Origin: Serpentinimonas sp.
Lineage (GTDB): Bacteria > Pseudomonadota > Gammaproteobacteria > Burkholderiales > Burkholderiaceae_C
Direction: 5' to 3'
Length of the DNA: 5,048 nucleotides
NCBI GenBank assembly: GCA_025458665.1
Contig: JALOSG010000185.1
Span: 1 to 5,048, forward strand
In this document: in pieces, positions 1-4,940 of the stretch
Layout: every line of letters begins with the position of its first letter
Position numbering within the stretch: position 1 is the first letter of the stretch
Translations under genes and position numbers: made by a program
The notes under the pieces: generated by a model
The model's input: the letters and a program-made list of their open reading frames with translations, nothing else
Databases searched by the model: none
What the model was told of the DNA's origin: nothing

Positions 1-1
1 G

Positions 2-721
2 ACCCCCGCTGGCGTGGTGCCGCGCCTGCGGCAAATGACGGTGGTGGGCCTGTTCGATTCCGGCCACTTCGAGTACGACTCCACCCTGGCCTTTGTGCAT
101 ATCGACGATGCCGCGCGCATTTTCCGGCTGGAAGGCCCCACCGGCATACGCCTGAAAATCCGCGATCTGCACGAGGCCCGCGAGGTGGCGCTGCAGCTGG
201 CCGGCACCCTGAGTGGCGACCTGCTCATCCGCGACTGGACGCGCCAGAACCGCACCTGGTTTGCCGCCGTGCAGCTGGAAAAGCGCATGATGTTCATCAT
301 CCTCACGCTCATCGTGGCGGTGGCCGCCTTCAACCTGGTGAGCACGCTGGTCATGACCGTGACCGACAAGCGCGCCGACATTGCCATCCTGCGCACGCTG
401 GGCGCCACGCCCGGCAGCATCATGCTGGTGTTCGTGGTGCAGGGCGCCATGGTGGGCATCATCGGCACCTTCAGCGGGTTGTTGCTGGGCCTGGGTGTGG
501 CGTTCCACATAGACACCATCGTCCCCGCGCTGGAGGCCTTTTTCGGCGCCAGCTTCCTGCCCCAGGATGTGTACCTGATCAGTCAGATGCCCAGCGACCC
601 GCAGCGCGGCGACATTCTGCCCATCGCCATCATTTCTCTGGTGCTGGCCTTTGCGGCCACGCTCTACCCCAGCTGGCGTGCCAGCCGTGTGAACCCGGCG
701 GAGGCGCTGCGCTATGAGTGA
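2..721 (+). CDS. lolC: Lipoprotein-releasing ABC transporter permease, LolC/LolE type (5' end missing)
   Basis: Inner-membrane permease of the Lol system, which extracts outer-membrane lipoproteins from the inner membrane and hands them to LolA. The window opens inside the gene. The frame is open from base 2 and gives about 239 residues, a little over half of a normal ~400-residue LolC, so the first membrane segment and most of the periplasmic domain are lost upstream. Visible parts are the end of the periplasmic MacB-like core (to about base 285), then three hydrophobic segments at about 287-361, 413-511 and 614-676, as expected for the FtsX-like C-terminal domain. The conserved LRTLGATPGSIM stretch precedes the second of these segments, and the tail is the typical PSWRASRVNPAEALRYE. 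The ATG at 14 is internal, not the true start. The stop overlaps lolD by 8 bases, and the ATPase neighbour fixes the identity. Whether the subunit is LolC-, LolE- or hybrid LolF-like cannot be decided from this fragment. Confidence 0.93.
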   Translation, partial: TPAGVVPRLRQMTVVGLFDSGHFEYDSTLAFVHIDDAARIFRLEGPTGIRLKIRDLHEAREVALQLAGTLSGDLLIRDWTRQNRTWFAAVQLEKRMMFIILTLIVAVAAFNLVSTLVMTVTDKRADIAILRTLGATPGSIMLVFVVQGAMVGIIGTFSGLLLGLGVAFHIDTIVPALEAFFGASFLPQDVYLISQMPSDPQRGDILPIAIISLVLAFAATLYPSWRASRVNPAEALRYE

Positions 722-1406
722 GGCCCTGAACCCGGGCAACGTGGTGCTCAGCGCCACGGGGCTGGTGAAACGCTTCCAGGAAGGCCGGCTCGATGTGACC
801 GTGCTGCACGGCCTGGACCTGAGCATCCGCGCCGGGGAAACCGTGGCCATTGTGGGTGCCTCGGGTTCGGGTAAAAGCACGCTGCTGCACCTGCTGGGCG
901 GGCTGGAGGCCCCCACCTCGGGCCGGGTGGCGCTCATGGGGCAGGACCTCTCCGGGCTGGGCGCAGCGGCACAGGGGGCGCTGCGCAACCGCCATCTGGG
1001 GTTTGTGTACCAGTTTCACCACCTGCTGCCCGAGTTCAGCGCCCAGGACAACGTGGCCATGCCGTTGTGGATACGCCGCCAGCCGCGCGACGAAGCGGGC
1101 CGCACCGCCGCCGCCATGCTGGAACGCGTGGGCCTGAAAGAGCGCCTGCACCACCGGCCCTCCGAACTCTCGGGCGGCGAGCGCCAGCGCGTGGCCATTG
1201 CGCGCGCACTGGTCACGCAACCGGCCTGTGTGCTGGCCGACGAGCCCACCGGCAACCTGGACCGCACCACCGCCGGCACGGTGTTCGAACTGATGCTGGG
1301 CCTGGCCCGCGACCACGGCACCGCCTTCGTGCTGGTGACCCACGACCTGGCGCTGGCCGAGCGCTGCGACCGGGTGCTGCATCTGAATCTGGGTCGCCTG
1401 GCCTGA
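714..1406 (+). CDS. lolD: Lipoprotein-releasing ABC transporter ATP-binding protein LolD
   Basis: Cytoplasmic ATPase that powers lipoprotein release by the LolCDE-type complex. The 230 residues match the normal LolD length. Motifs in order are Walker A GASGSGKST (48-56), Q-loop Gln100 in VYQFHHLLPEFSAQDNV, ABC signature LSGGERQRVAIARAL (152-166), Walker B plus D-loop VLADEPTGNLD (173-183), and H-loop His210 in VTHD. The segment after the Q-loop, FHHLLPEFSAQDNVAMP, is characteristic of LolD within the MacB/FtsE-like ATPases. All catalytic residues are present, so the enzyme should be active. The ATG at 714 lies 9 bases after GGAGG (700-704) and overlaps the permease stop, implying translational coupling. 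A related MacB- or FtsE-type ATPase is the main alternative, but the LolC-type partner argues against it. Confidence 0.96.
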   Translation: MSEALNPGNVVLSATGLVKRFQEGRLDVTVLHGLDLSIRAGETVAIVGASGSGKSTLLHLLGGLEAPTSGRVALMGQDLSGLGAAAQGALRNRHLGFVYQFHHLLPEFSAQDNVAMPLWIRRQPRDEAGRTAAAMLERVGLKERLHHRPSELSGGERQRVAIARALVTQPACVLADEPTGNLDRTTAGTVFELMLGLARDHGTAFVLVTHDLALAERCDRVLHLNLGRLA

Positions 1407-1425
1407 ATCCGTTTGGCAGGCAGGC
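1396..1425 (+). other. GC-rich stem-loop at the 3' end of lolD
   Basis: GCCTG (1396-1400) can pair with CAGGC (1421-1425) and CCTG (1402-1405) with CAGG (1417-1420), leaving G1401 bulged and an 11-base loop. The structure includes the lolD stop codon. A perfect 10-base palindrome, GCAGGCCTGC (1420-1429), overlaps its right arm. No run of T follows, so it does not look like a canonical intrinsic terminator. It may protect the mRNA 3' end, assist Rho-dependent termination, or be chance in GC-rich DNA. Confidence 0.25.
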
Positions 1426-1494
1426 CTGCGGGGGCGGGGTGGGCTGGGCGGAGTGCAGACGGCGGGAGATTTTTGCCGAATATAAGGGTTTACT

Positions 1495-1510
1495 CTAATC
1501 CATATATTAG
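1495..1510. promoter_or_regulatory. Inverted repeat, candidate operator half 1
   Basis: CTAAT (1495-1499) and ATTAG (1506-1510) are perfect reverse complements around a 6-base spacer, ccatat, with the dyad axis between 1502 and 1503. It overlaps the candidate -10 TATATT. AT-rich short dyads near promoters are typical targets of ArsR-family dimers, and an ArsR-family gene starts 23 bases downstream. Binding is inferred from position and symmetry only. Confidence 0.45.
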
Positions 1511-1511
1511 C

Positions 1512-1531
1512 AATCAATCATATAGTTGATT
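1512..1531. promoter_or_regulatory. Inverted repeat, candidate operator half 2, abutting the regulator start
   Basis: AATCAA (1512-1517) and TTGATT (1526-1531) are perfect reverse complements around tcatatag, whose central ATAT is also symmetric. The axis falls between 1521 and 1522, 19 bases from the axis of the neighbouring dyad, or just under two helical turns. The repeat covers the candidate -10 TATAGT and ends one base before the regulator ATG. A bound dimer here would block RNA polymerase, so autorepression by the ArsR-family product is the simplest reading. A stem-loop at the mRNA 5' end is an alternative if transcription starts upstream. Confidence 0.55.
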
Positions 1532-1532
1532 C

Positions 1533-1916
1533 ATGAACTCCGCCTCCGCCACACTCTCTGCCGCTCAGGAAGACGCCCGCGCGTTGCAGGAGGTTTTCGA
1601 GGCGGCTGCCCGCTACTTCAGTGTGCTGGGCGAACCCACCCGGCTGCGCATCCTGCACGCCATCTGCCAGGAAGAGCTGTGCGTGAACGACATCATCCGG
1701 GCCACCGGCATGGCGCAGGCCAACGTGTCGCGCCACCTGGGCCTCATGTACCACGCCGGCATGCTGTCGCGCCGCCGCGAAGGCACGCAGGTGTTCTACC
1801 GCATTGCCGAGCCCGTCTACGTGGAGCTCTGCCGCAGCGTGGCCCAGCAGGTATCCAGCCGGCTGGGCCCCGAGACGTTTTCCCCTGTCGAACCGAAGGA
1901 ACAAGCAAGTGTCTAA
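1533..1916 (+). CDS. ArsR/SmtB-family transcriptional repressor, probable sox-cluster sulfur/thiol sensor
   Basis: Winged-helix repressor of 127 residues, a normal size for ArsR/SmtB proteins. The N-terminal helices run to about residue 40 with the family hallmark LGEPTRLRIL (32-41). The helix-turn-helix is at about 50-78 with recognition helix AQANVSRHLGLMYHAGML, and the beta wing SRRREGTQVFYRI spans 79-91. Cysteines are C45, C50 and C100. C50 sits where the classical metal-site motif ELCVCDL begins, but the second cysteine is replaced by Asn52 (ELCVND), so an arsenic or metal alpha-3 site is not intact. Paired thiols from the N-terminal region and helix 5 (C100) are the arrangement used by persulfide-responsive relatives such as BigR/SqrR and the ArsR-type SoxR of sox clusters, though the spacing here differs from BigR. 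It overlaps soxC by 8 bases, so it likely controls the sox operon. An in-frame stop at 1527-1529 rules out an earlier start. No Shine-Dalgarno precedes the ATG, so it may be leaderless; a downstream TTG start is less likely. This would not be the MerR-type redox SoxR. Confidence 0.88.
   Translation: MNSASATLSAAQEDARALQEVFEAAARYFSVLGEPTRLRILHAICQEELCVNDIIRATGMAQANVSRHLGLMYHAGMLSRRREGTQVFYRIAEPVYVELCRSVAQQVSSRLGPETFSPVEPKEQASV
1895..1900 (+). promoter_or_regulatory. Ribosome binding site that fixes the soxC GTG start
   Basis: GAAGGA lies 8 bases upstream of GTG at 1909-1911, inside the last codons of the ArsR-family gene. It is the only good Shine-Dalgarno sequence near the 5' end of soxC. It selects the GTG start over the in-frame ATG far upstream at 1804, which would place 35 extra residues inside the regulator gene, and over the ATG at 1981, which would remove the residues in front of the twin-arginine region. 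Confidence 0.7.
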
Positions 1917-3252
1917 AGACCTGAGCGAAGTCATTGGGCGCATATTGCCGGCGCCTGAAAATCACCTCAGTACCGAGTTGATGGAGGCCGCCCGCAAGGC
2001 CCGCCGCAGTTTCATGGGCAAGGCGCTGGCCATGGGCGCCGGTGCGGTGGCATCGGCGGCGGGTGCCACCAAAGCGCTGGCTGCCGAGGGCGAGGATGCC
2101 ATTCTGAAACTCCCCGAGCACACCACGGGCCTTGGCGCTCCGGTGGCCCTGCACGGTTACGGTGTGCCCAGCAAATGGGAAGCCAACCTGCAGCGCCGCG
2201 AAAGCCCGGGCCTGACGCGCGTGTCGCAGGCTTCGGTGAGCTTCACGCCGCTGCAAGGGCTGTTCGGCATCATCACGCCCAGTGGCCTGCACTTCGAGCG
2301 CCACCACCAGGGCTGGTGGGACATCGACCCCTCCAAACACCGCCTCATGGTCAACGGCCTGGTGAAACGCCAGCGCGTGTTCACCATGGACGACCTGATG
2401 CGCCTGCCGAGCGTGTCGCGCATCCATTTCATTGAATGTGGCGCCAACTCTGCGCCCGAGTGGGGTAACGTGGCCCTGCCTTCGGTGCAGTACACCCACG
2501 GCATGCTGAGTTGCTCGGAGTTCACCGGCGTGCTGCTTTCCACGCTGCTGGAAATGTGCGGCTACGACAAGAAGAATGGCAAGTACGTGCTGGCCGAGGG
2601 CGCCGACGGTTCCTCCATGACACGCACGCTCTCCATCGAGCAGGCCATGGACGACTGCATCGTGGCCTGGGCCATGAACGGCGAGATGCTGCGCCCCGAA
2701 AACGGCTACCCGCTGCGCCTGGTGGTGCCGGGCGTTCAGGGTGTGAGCTGGGTGAAGTACCTGCGCCGTCTTGAAGTGGGCGACATGAAGTGGGCCACCA
2801 AGGACGAGGCGGTGCACTACATCGACCACATGCCCGATGGCACGCACCGCCAGTACACCGGCATCCAGGAGTGCAAGAGCGTGATCACCACGCCCTCGGG
2901 CAGCCAGACGCTGCTGGACCGTGGTTACTACAACGTGACGGGCCTGGCCTGGTCGGGCCGCGGCAGCATCAAGCGGGTGGATGTGAGTGTGGACGGCGGG
3001 CGCAACTGGCGCACGGCGCGCCTGGAGGGGCCGGTGCTGCCCAAGGCGCTCACCCGTTTCAACATCGACTGGGTGTGGGACGGCAAGCCCGCCATTCTGC
3101 AAAGCCGCGCCATCGACAGCACGGGCTACGTGCAGCCCAAGATCAACCAGTTGCGCGCGGTGCGGGGCACGCGCTCCGTGTACCACCAGAACGCCATCCA
3201 GTCCTGGCTGGTGTCGGAAAACGGTGAAGTCTCCAACGTGCAGGTGTACTGA
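1909..3252 (+). CDS. soxC: SoxC, molybdenum-cofactor subunit of sulfane dehydrogenase SoxCD
   Basis: Periplasmic sulfite-oxidase-family molybdoenzyme. In the Sox system SoxC(D)2 oxidises the sulfane sulfur carried on SoxY and passes electrons to the SoxD hemes. The GTG start gives 447 residues, in the usual SoxC range. A twin-arginine signal (ARRSFMGKALAMGAG, Arg32-Arg33) ends near ALAAE (about 57-60), as needed for export of a folded cofactor protein. It has an unusually long 31-residue n-region in front. The molybdopterin domain contains FIECGANS with the molybdenum-ligating cysteine C177, followed by APEWG and later VVPGVQGVSWVKYLRRLEV. The C-terminal Mo-co dimerisation domain (about residue 320 onward) carries SVDGGRNWRTARLEGP and SRAIDSTGYVQP. 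There is no heme motif, consistent with electrons leaving through SoxD. The start overlaps the regulator stop (GTGTCTAA) and the stop overlaps the soxD start. A SorA-type sulfite dehydrogenase is the alternative, but adjacency to soxD and soxY makes SoxC much more likely. Confidence 0.95.
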   Translation: MSKDLSEVIGRILPAPENHLSTELMEAARKARRSFMGKALAMGAGAVASAAGATKALAAEGEDAILKLPEHTTGLGAPVALHGYGVPSKWEANLQRRESPGLTRVSQASVSFTPLQGLFGIITPSGLHFERHHQGWWDIDPSKHRLMVNGLVKRQRVFTMDDLMRLPSVSRIHFIECGANSAPEWGNVALPSVQYTHGMLSCSEFTGVLLSTLLEMCGYDKKNGKYVLAEGADGSSMTRTLSIEQAMDDCIVAWAMNGEMLRPENGYPLRLVVPGVQGVSWVKYLRRLEVGDMKWATKDEAVHYIDHMPDGTHRQYTGIQECKSVITTPSGSQTLLDRGYYNVTGLAWSGRGSIKRVDVSVDGGRNWRTARLEGPVLPKALTRFNIDWVWDGKPAILQSRAIDSTGYVQPKINQLRAVRGTRSVYHQNAIQSWLVSENGEVSNVQVY

Positions 3253-4403
3253 TGAACGCTCTACCCTCCATCTTCGCGGCACGTCGCCGCCCTGCGGCAA
3301 CTCTGGCCGCTGCCCTCGTGCTCACCGCCTCCGCCGGCCTGTTTCCCACCACCGCCGCCTGGGCGCAGGCTGCAGCAGCCGGACCGGGAAGTGCGGCTGC
3401 CGCCAAACCCTGGCACAGCATTGGCCGCGATGCCACCCCGGCTGAAGTCCGCGCCTGGGACATCGATGTGCGCCCCGACTTCAAAGGTCTGCCCAAAGGC
3501 TCTGGCAGCGTCAGCCTGGGCGAGCAGGTGTGGGAGGCCAAGTGCGCCTCCTGCCATGGGGTGTTCGGCGAATCCAACGAGGTATTCACCCCGATCGTGG
3601 GCGGGACCACCGCCGCCGACATCGAGCGAGGCCGCGTGAAGAATCTGGAGGAGGGCTCCACCTTCCCCCAGAAAACCACCATGATGAAAGTTGCCACCGT
3701 GTCCACACTGTGGGACTACATCAACCGCGCCATGCCCTGGAACGCGCCCAAGTCGCTCACGGCCGACGAGGTGTACGCCACCGTGGCCTATATCCTGAAC
3801 CTGGCCAACGTGGTCCCGGCCGACTTTGTGCTGTCGGACCAGAACATTGCCGAGGTGCAGAAGCGCATGCCCAACCGCAACGGCATGGTGTTCTACGAGC
3901 CGCTGTGGCGTGTGGACGGCAAGGGCGATGTGCAGAACGTGGCGTGCATGAAAGACTGCCCCATTGACCCGAAAGTGCGTTCCAGCCTGCCAGACTTTGC
4001 CCGCGATGCGCACGGCAATATCCAGGAGCAGAACCGCGTGATTGGTCCGGTGCGCGGCGCCGACACCACGCGCCCGCCCCGGGCCGAACCGCTGACCCAA
4101 CGCATCGAGATTGCGCCCGTGGTGGTGGCCCAGGCCAACTCCGGGCTGAGCGACCCCAGGCTGCTGGTGAATGCCAATTCCTGCACCGCCTGCCACGGCA
4201 TGGACAAGAAGATTGTGGGCCCTGGGTTTACCGAAATCGCGGCCAAGCACGCCGGCAAGACCGACCTGGAGGCCTACCTTGCCGGCAAGATTCAGCAGGG
4301 CGGCGTGGGTGTATTCGGCCAGATTCCGATGCCGCCCCAGCCCCAGGTGAGCGCGGCCGACGCCGCCACCATTGCACGCTGGATTGCCGCTGGTGCGAAA
4401 TGA
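3252..4403 (+). CDS. soxD: SoxD, diheme cytochrome c subunit of sulfane dehydrogenase SoxCD
   Basis: Periplasmic electron-accepting partner of SoxC, 383 residues. A Sec-type signal peptide (basic ARRRP near residues 10-14, hydrophobic core about 15-30, cleavage near AWAQ at 36-39) is followed by a low-complexity Ala/Gly linker. The first heme domain has CASCH (98-102), with Met161 in RAMPWNAP as the likely distal ligand. The second has CTACH (311-315), with Met360 in QIPMPPQ as the likely distal ligand. So two c-type hemes are expected, as in the classical Paracoccus SoxD. The linker between them carries CMKDC (C232, C236) without a following His, so it is not a heme site but possibly a disulfide. 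The ATG shares one base with the soxC stop (TGATG), so translation is probably coupled; only a weak AGG at 3242-3244 serves as ribosome binding site. The second heme domain closely resembles the small cytochrome encoded next. Confidence 0.93.
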   Translation: MNALPSIFAARRRPAATLAAALVLTASAGLFPTTAAWAQAAAAGPGSAAAAKPWHSIGRDATPAEVRAWDIDVRPDFKGLPKGSGSVSLGEQVWEAKCASCHGVFGESNEVFTPIVGGTTAADIERGRVKNLEEGSTFPQKTTMMKVATVSTLWDYINRAMPWNAPKSLTADEVYATVAYILNLANVVPADFVLSDQNIAEVQKRMPNRNGMVFYEPLWRVDGKGDVQNVACMKDCPIDPKVRSSLPDFARDAHGNIQEQNRVIGPVRGADTTRPPRAEPLTQRIEIAPVVVAQANSGLSDPRLLVNANSCTACHGMDKKIVGPGFTEIAAKHAGKTDLEAYLAGKIQQGGVGVFGQIPMPPQPQVSAADAATIARWIAAGAK

Positions 4404-4539
4404 GCCGGGATTAAGTAGAATTTAATCAGGATATAAGCAAAAGCTGAAACCTAGAATCTTTTCGGTGTATCCGAGTCACAGATGACGCGGAAACGCCAAT
4501 CCGATTCTTCACCCCCAAAAAACCAGGAGCCAAGTCAAC
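4404..4539 (+). promoter_or_regulatory. 136-base gap between soxD and the small cytochrome, possible internal promoter
   Basis: This is the longest non-coding stretch within the sox genes, and its first half is distinctly AT-rich. Possible -10 hexamers are TAGAAT at 4416-4421 and again at 4452-4457, and TATAAG at 4432-4437. None has a clear TTGACA-like partner at 16-18 bases. A small hairpin, TCGG (4462-4465) with CCGA (4471-4474), is present without a T-run. The ribosome binding site AGGAG (4525-4529) belongs to the following gene. The gap may allow separate expression of the cytochrome-soxY genes, or only give a long untranslated leader. Confidence 0.35.
4409..4427. promoter_or_regulatory. 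Inverted repeat after soxD, possible internal operator
   Basis: GATTAA (4409-4414) and TTAATC (4422-4427) are perfect reverse complements around a 7-base spacer, gtagaat, starting 6 bases after the soxD stop. The spacer contains TAGAAT, a 5-of-6 match to a -10 element, and TATAAG follows at 4432-4437. The arms are too AT-rich and lack a T-run, so this is a poor terminator. It resembles the dyads upstream of the regulator in size and composition but not in exact sequence. A protein-binding site is possible; chance is not excluded. Confidence 0.35.
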
Positions 4540-4890
4540 ATGAGCATTTTTCGTCCCCTTACCTCCTTTGCCGCCGCAGTGTCTGGCGCCGCTGCCCTGC
4601 TGGCTTCCGGCCAGGCCATGGCCAGCGTGGACGGCGCCGCTGCGCTGAAGCTGGCCCAGGCCAACGCCTGCATGGCCTGCCACGCAGTGGACCGCAAAAT
4701 GGTGGGCCCGGCCTACAAGGACATTGCTGCCAAGTACAAAGGCATGGACGTCGACAAACTGGCTGCCAGCATCAAGGCTGGTGGCGCTGGCAAGTGGGGC
4801 CCCGTGCCCATGCCGGCACAAGCCAACCTGAAGCCCGAGGACGCCAAGACCCTGGCGGCCTGGATTCTGGCGGGCGCCCCCTCCAAGTGA
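4540..4890 (+). CDS. Small periplasmic monoheme cytochrome c (class I, c551/c552-like) of the sox cluster
   Basis: Secreted class I cytochrome c, 116 residues (about 88 mature). A signal peptide with Arg5 and a hydrophobic, Ala-rich core ends at about AMAS (26-29). The single heme site is CMACH (44-48), followed by RKMVGPAYKDIAAKY (52-66), a stretch typical of c551-type proteins. Met91 in GPVPMPAQ is the likely distal ligand, and the C-terminal helix is TLAAWILAG. ATG follows AGGAG (4525-4529) by 10 bases. Lying between soxD and soxY, it probably accepts electrons from SoxCD or SoxAX and passes them to a terminal oxidase; this role is inferred from position. It is not SoxX or SoxA by size and motifs. 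About half of its mature residues match the SoxD C-terminal heme domain in a hand alignment, suggesting common origin by duplication. Confidence 0.92.
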   Translation: MSIFRPLTSFAAAVSGAAALLASGQAMASVDGAAALKLAQANACMACHAVDRKMVGPAYKDIAAKYKGMDVDKLAASIKAGGAGKWGPVPMPAQANLKPEDAKTLAAWILAGAPSK

Positions 4891-4940
4891 CAGCCTGACC
4901 CTGCGCTGACTTCACTCAACCACATTCCAAGGAGAACCCC

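Larger units (their letters stand above)
1479..1532 (+). promoter_or_regulatory. Probable promoter region of the regulator-sox operon
   Basis: This AT-rich patch stands out against the GC-rich surroundings (1411-1470 is mostly G and C). Candidate -10 elements are TATATT at 1503-1508 and TATAGT at 1521-1526, each 5 of 6 to the sigma-70 consensus. I find no convincing -35 at the usual distance from either; TTTACT at 1489-1494 is too close to the first and too far from the second. If TATAGT is used, transcription would begin at or near the A of the regulator ATG (1533), giving a leaderless mRNA. This fits the absence of a Shine-Dalgarno sequence before 1533. Position and composition support a promoter; the exact elements are inference. 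Confidence 0.5.

Noticed and set aside
1460..1478. Possible terminator CGGC-11-GCCG with TTTTT in the lolD-regulator gap
   Set aside because: The stem is only 4 pairs and the T-run lies in the loop rather than after the stem, so it cannot act as an intrinsic terminator.
630..1517. Minus-strand open frame of 295 codons opposite lolD
   Set aside because: It mirrors lolD, which has all ABC ATPase motifs. The protein is repetitive in His, Gln, Ala and Gly without a recognisable fold.
1744..3300. Long open frame of 518 codons on the minus strand opposite the regulator and soxC
   Set aside because: It lies antisense to soxC and the regulator, both of which have full family motifs. Its composition (rich in His, Gln, Arg, Ala, Val) is typical of a mirror frame in GC-rich coding DNA, and no domain is recognisable.
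3945..3959. CMKDC in SoxD as a third heme-binding site
   Set aside because: Heme c attachment needs CxxCH; here the spacing is CxxxC and no His follows, so it is not a heme site. A disulfide is possible.
3261..4250. Minus-strand open frame of 329 codons opposite soxD
   Set aside because: It is antisense to a clear diheme cytochrome and rich in Gly, His and Val with no motif; it is a shadow of GC-rich codon bias.
4487..4496. Small hairpin GCG-gaaa-CGC in the leader of the small cytochrome
   Set aside because: A 3-pair stem with a GNRA-like loop is expected by chance and is too weak to support a regulatory element or riboswitch.
4482..4898. Plus-strand open frame starting in the soxD-cytochrome gap and overlapping the small cytochrome in another frame
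   Set aside because: It shares most of its length with the cytochrome gene, which has a signal peptide, CMACH and a proper ribosome site. This frame has none and reads as Arg/Gly-rich noise.
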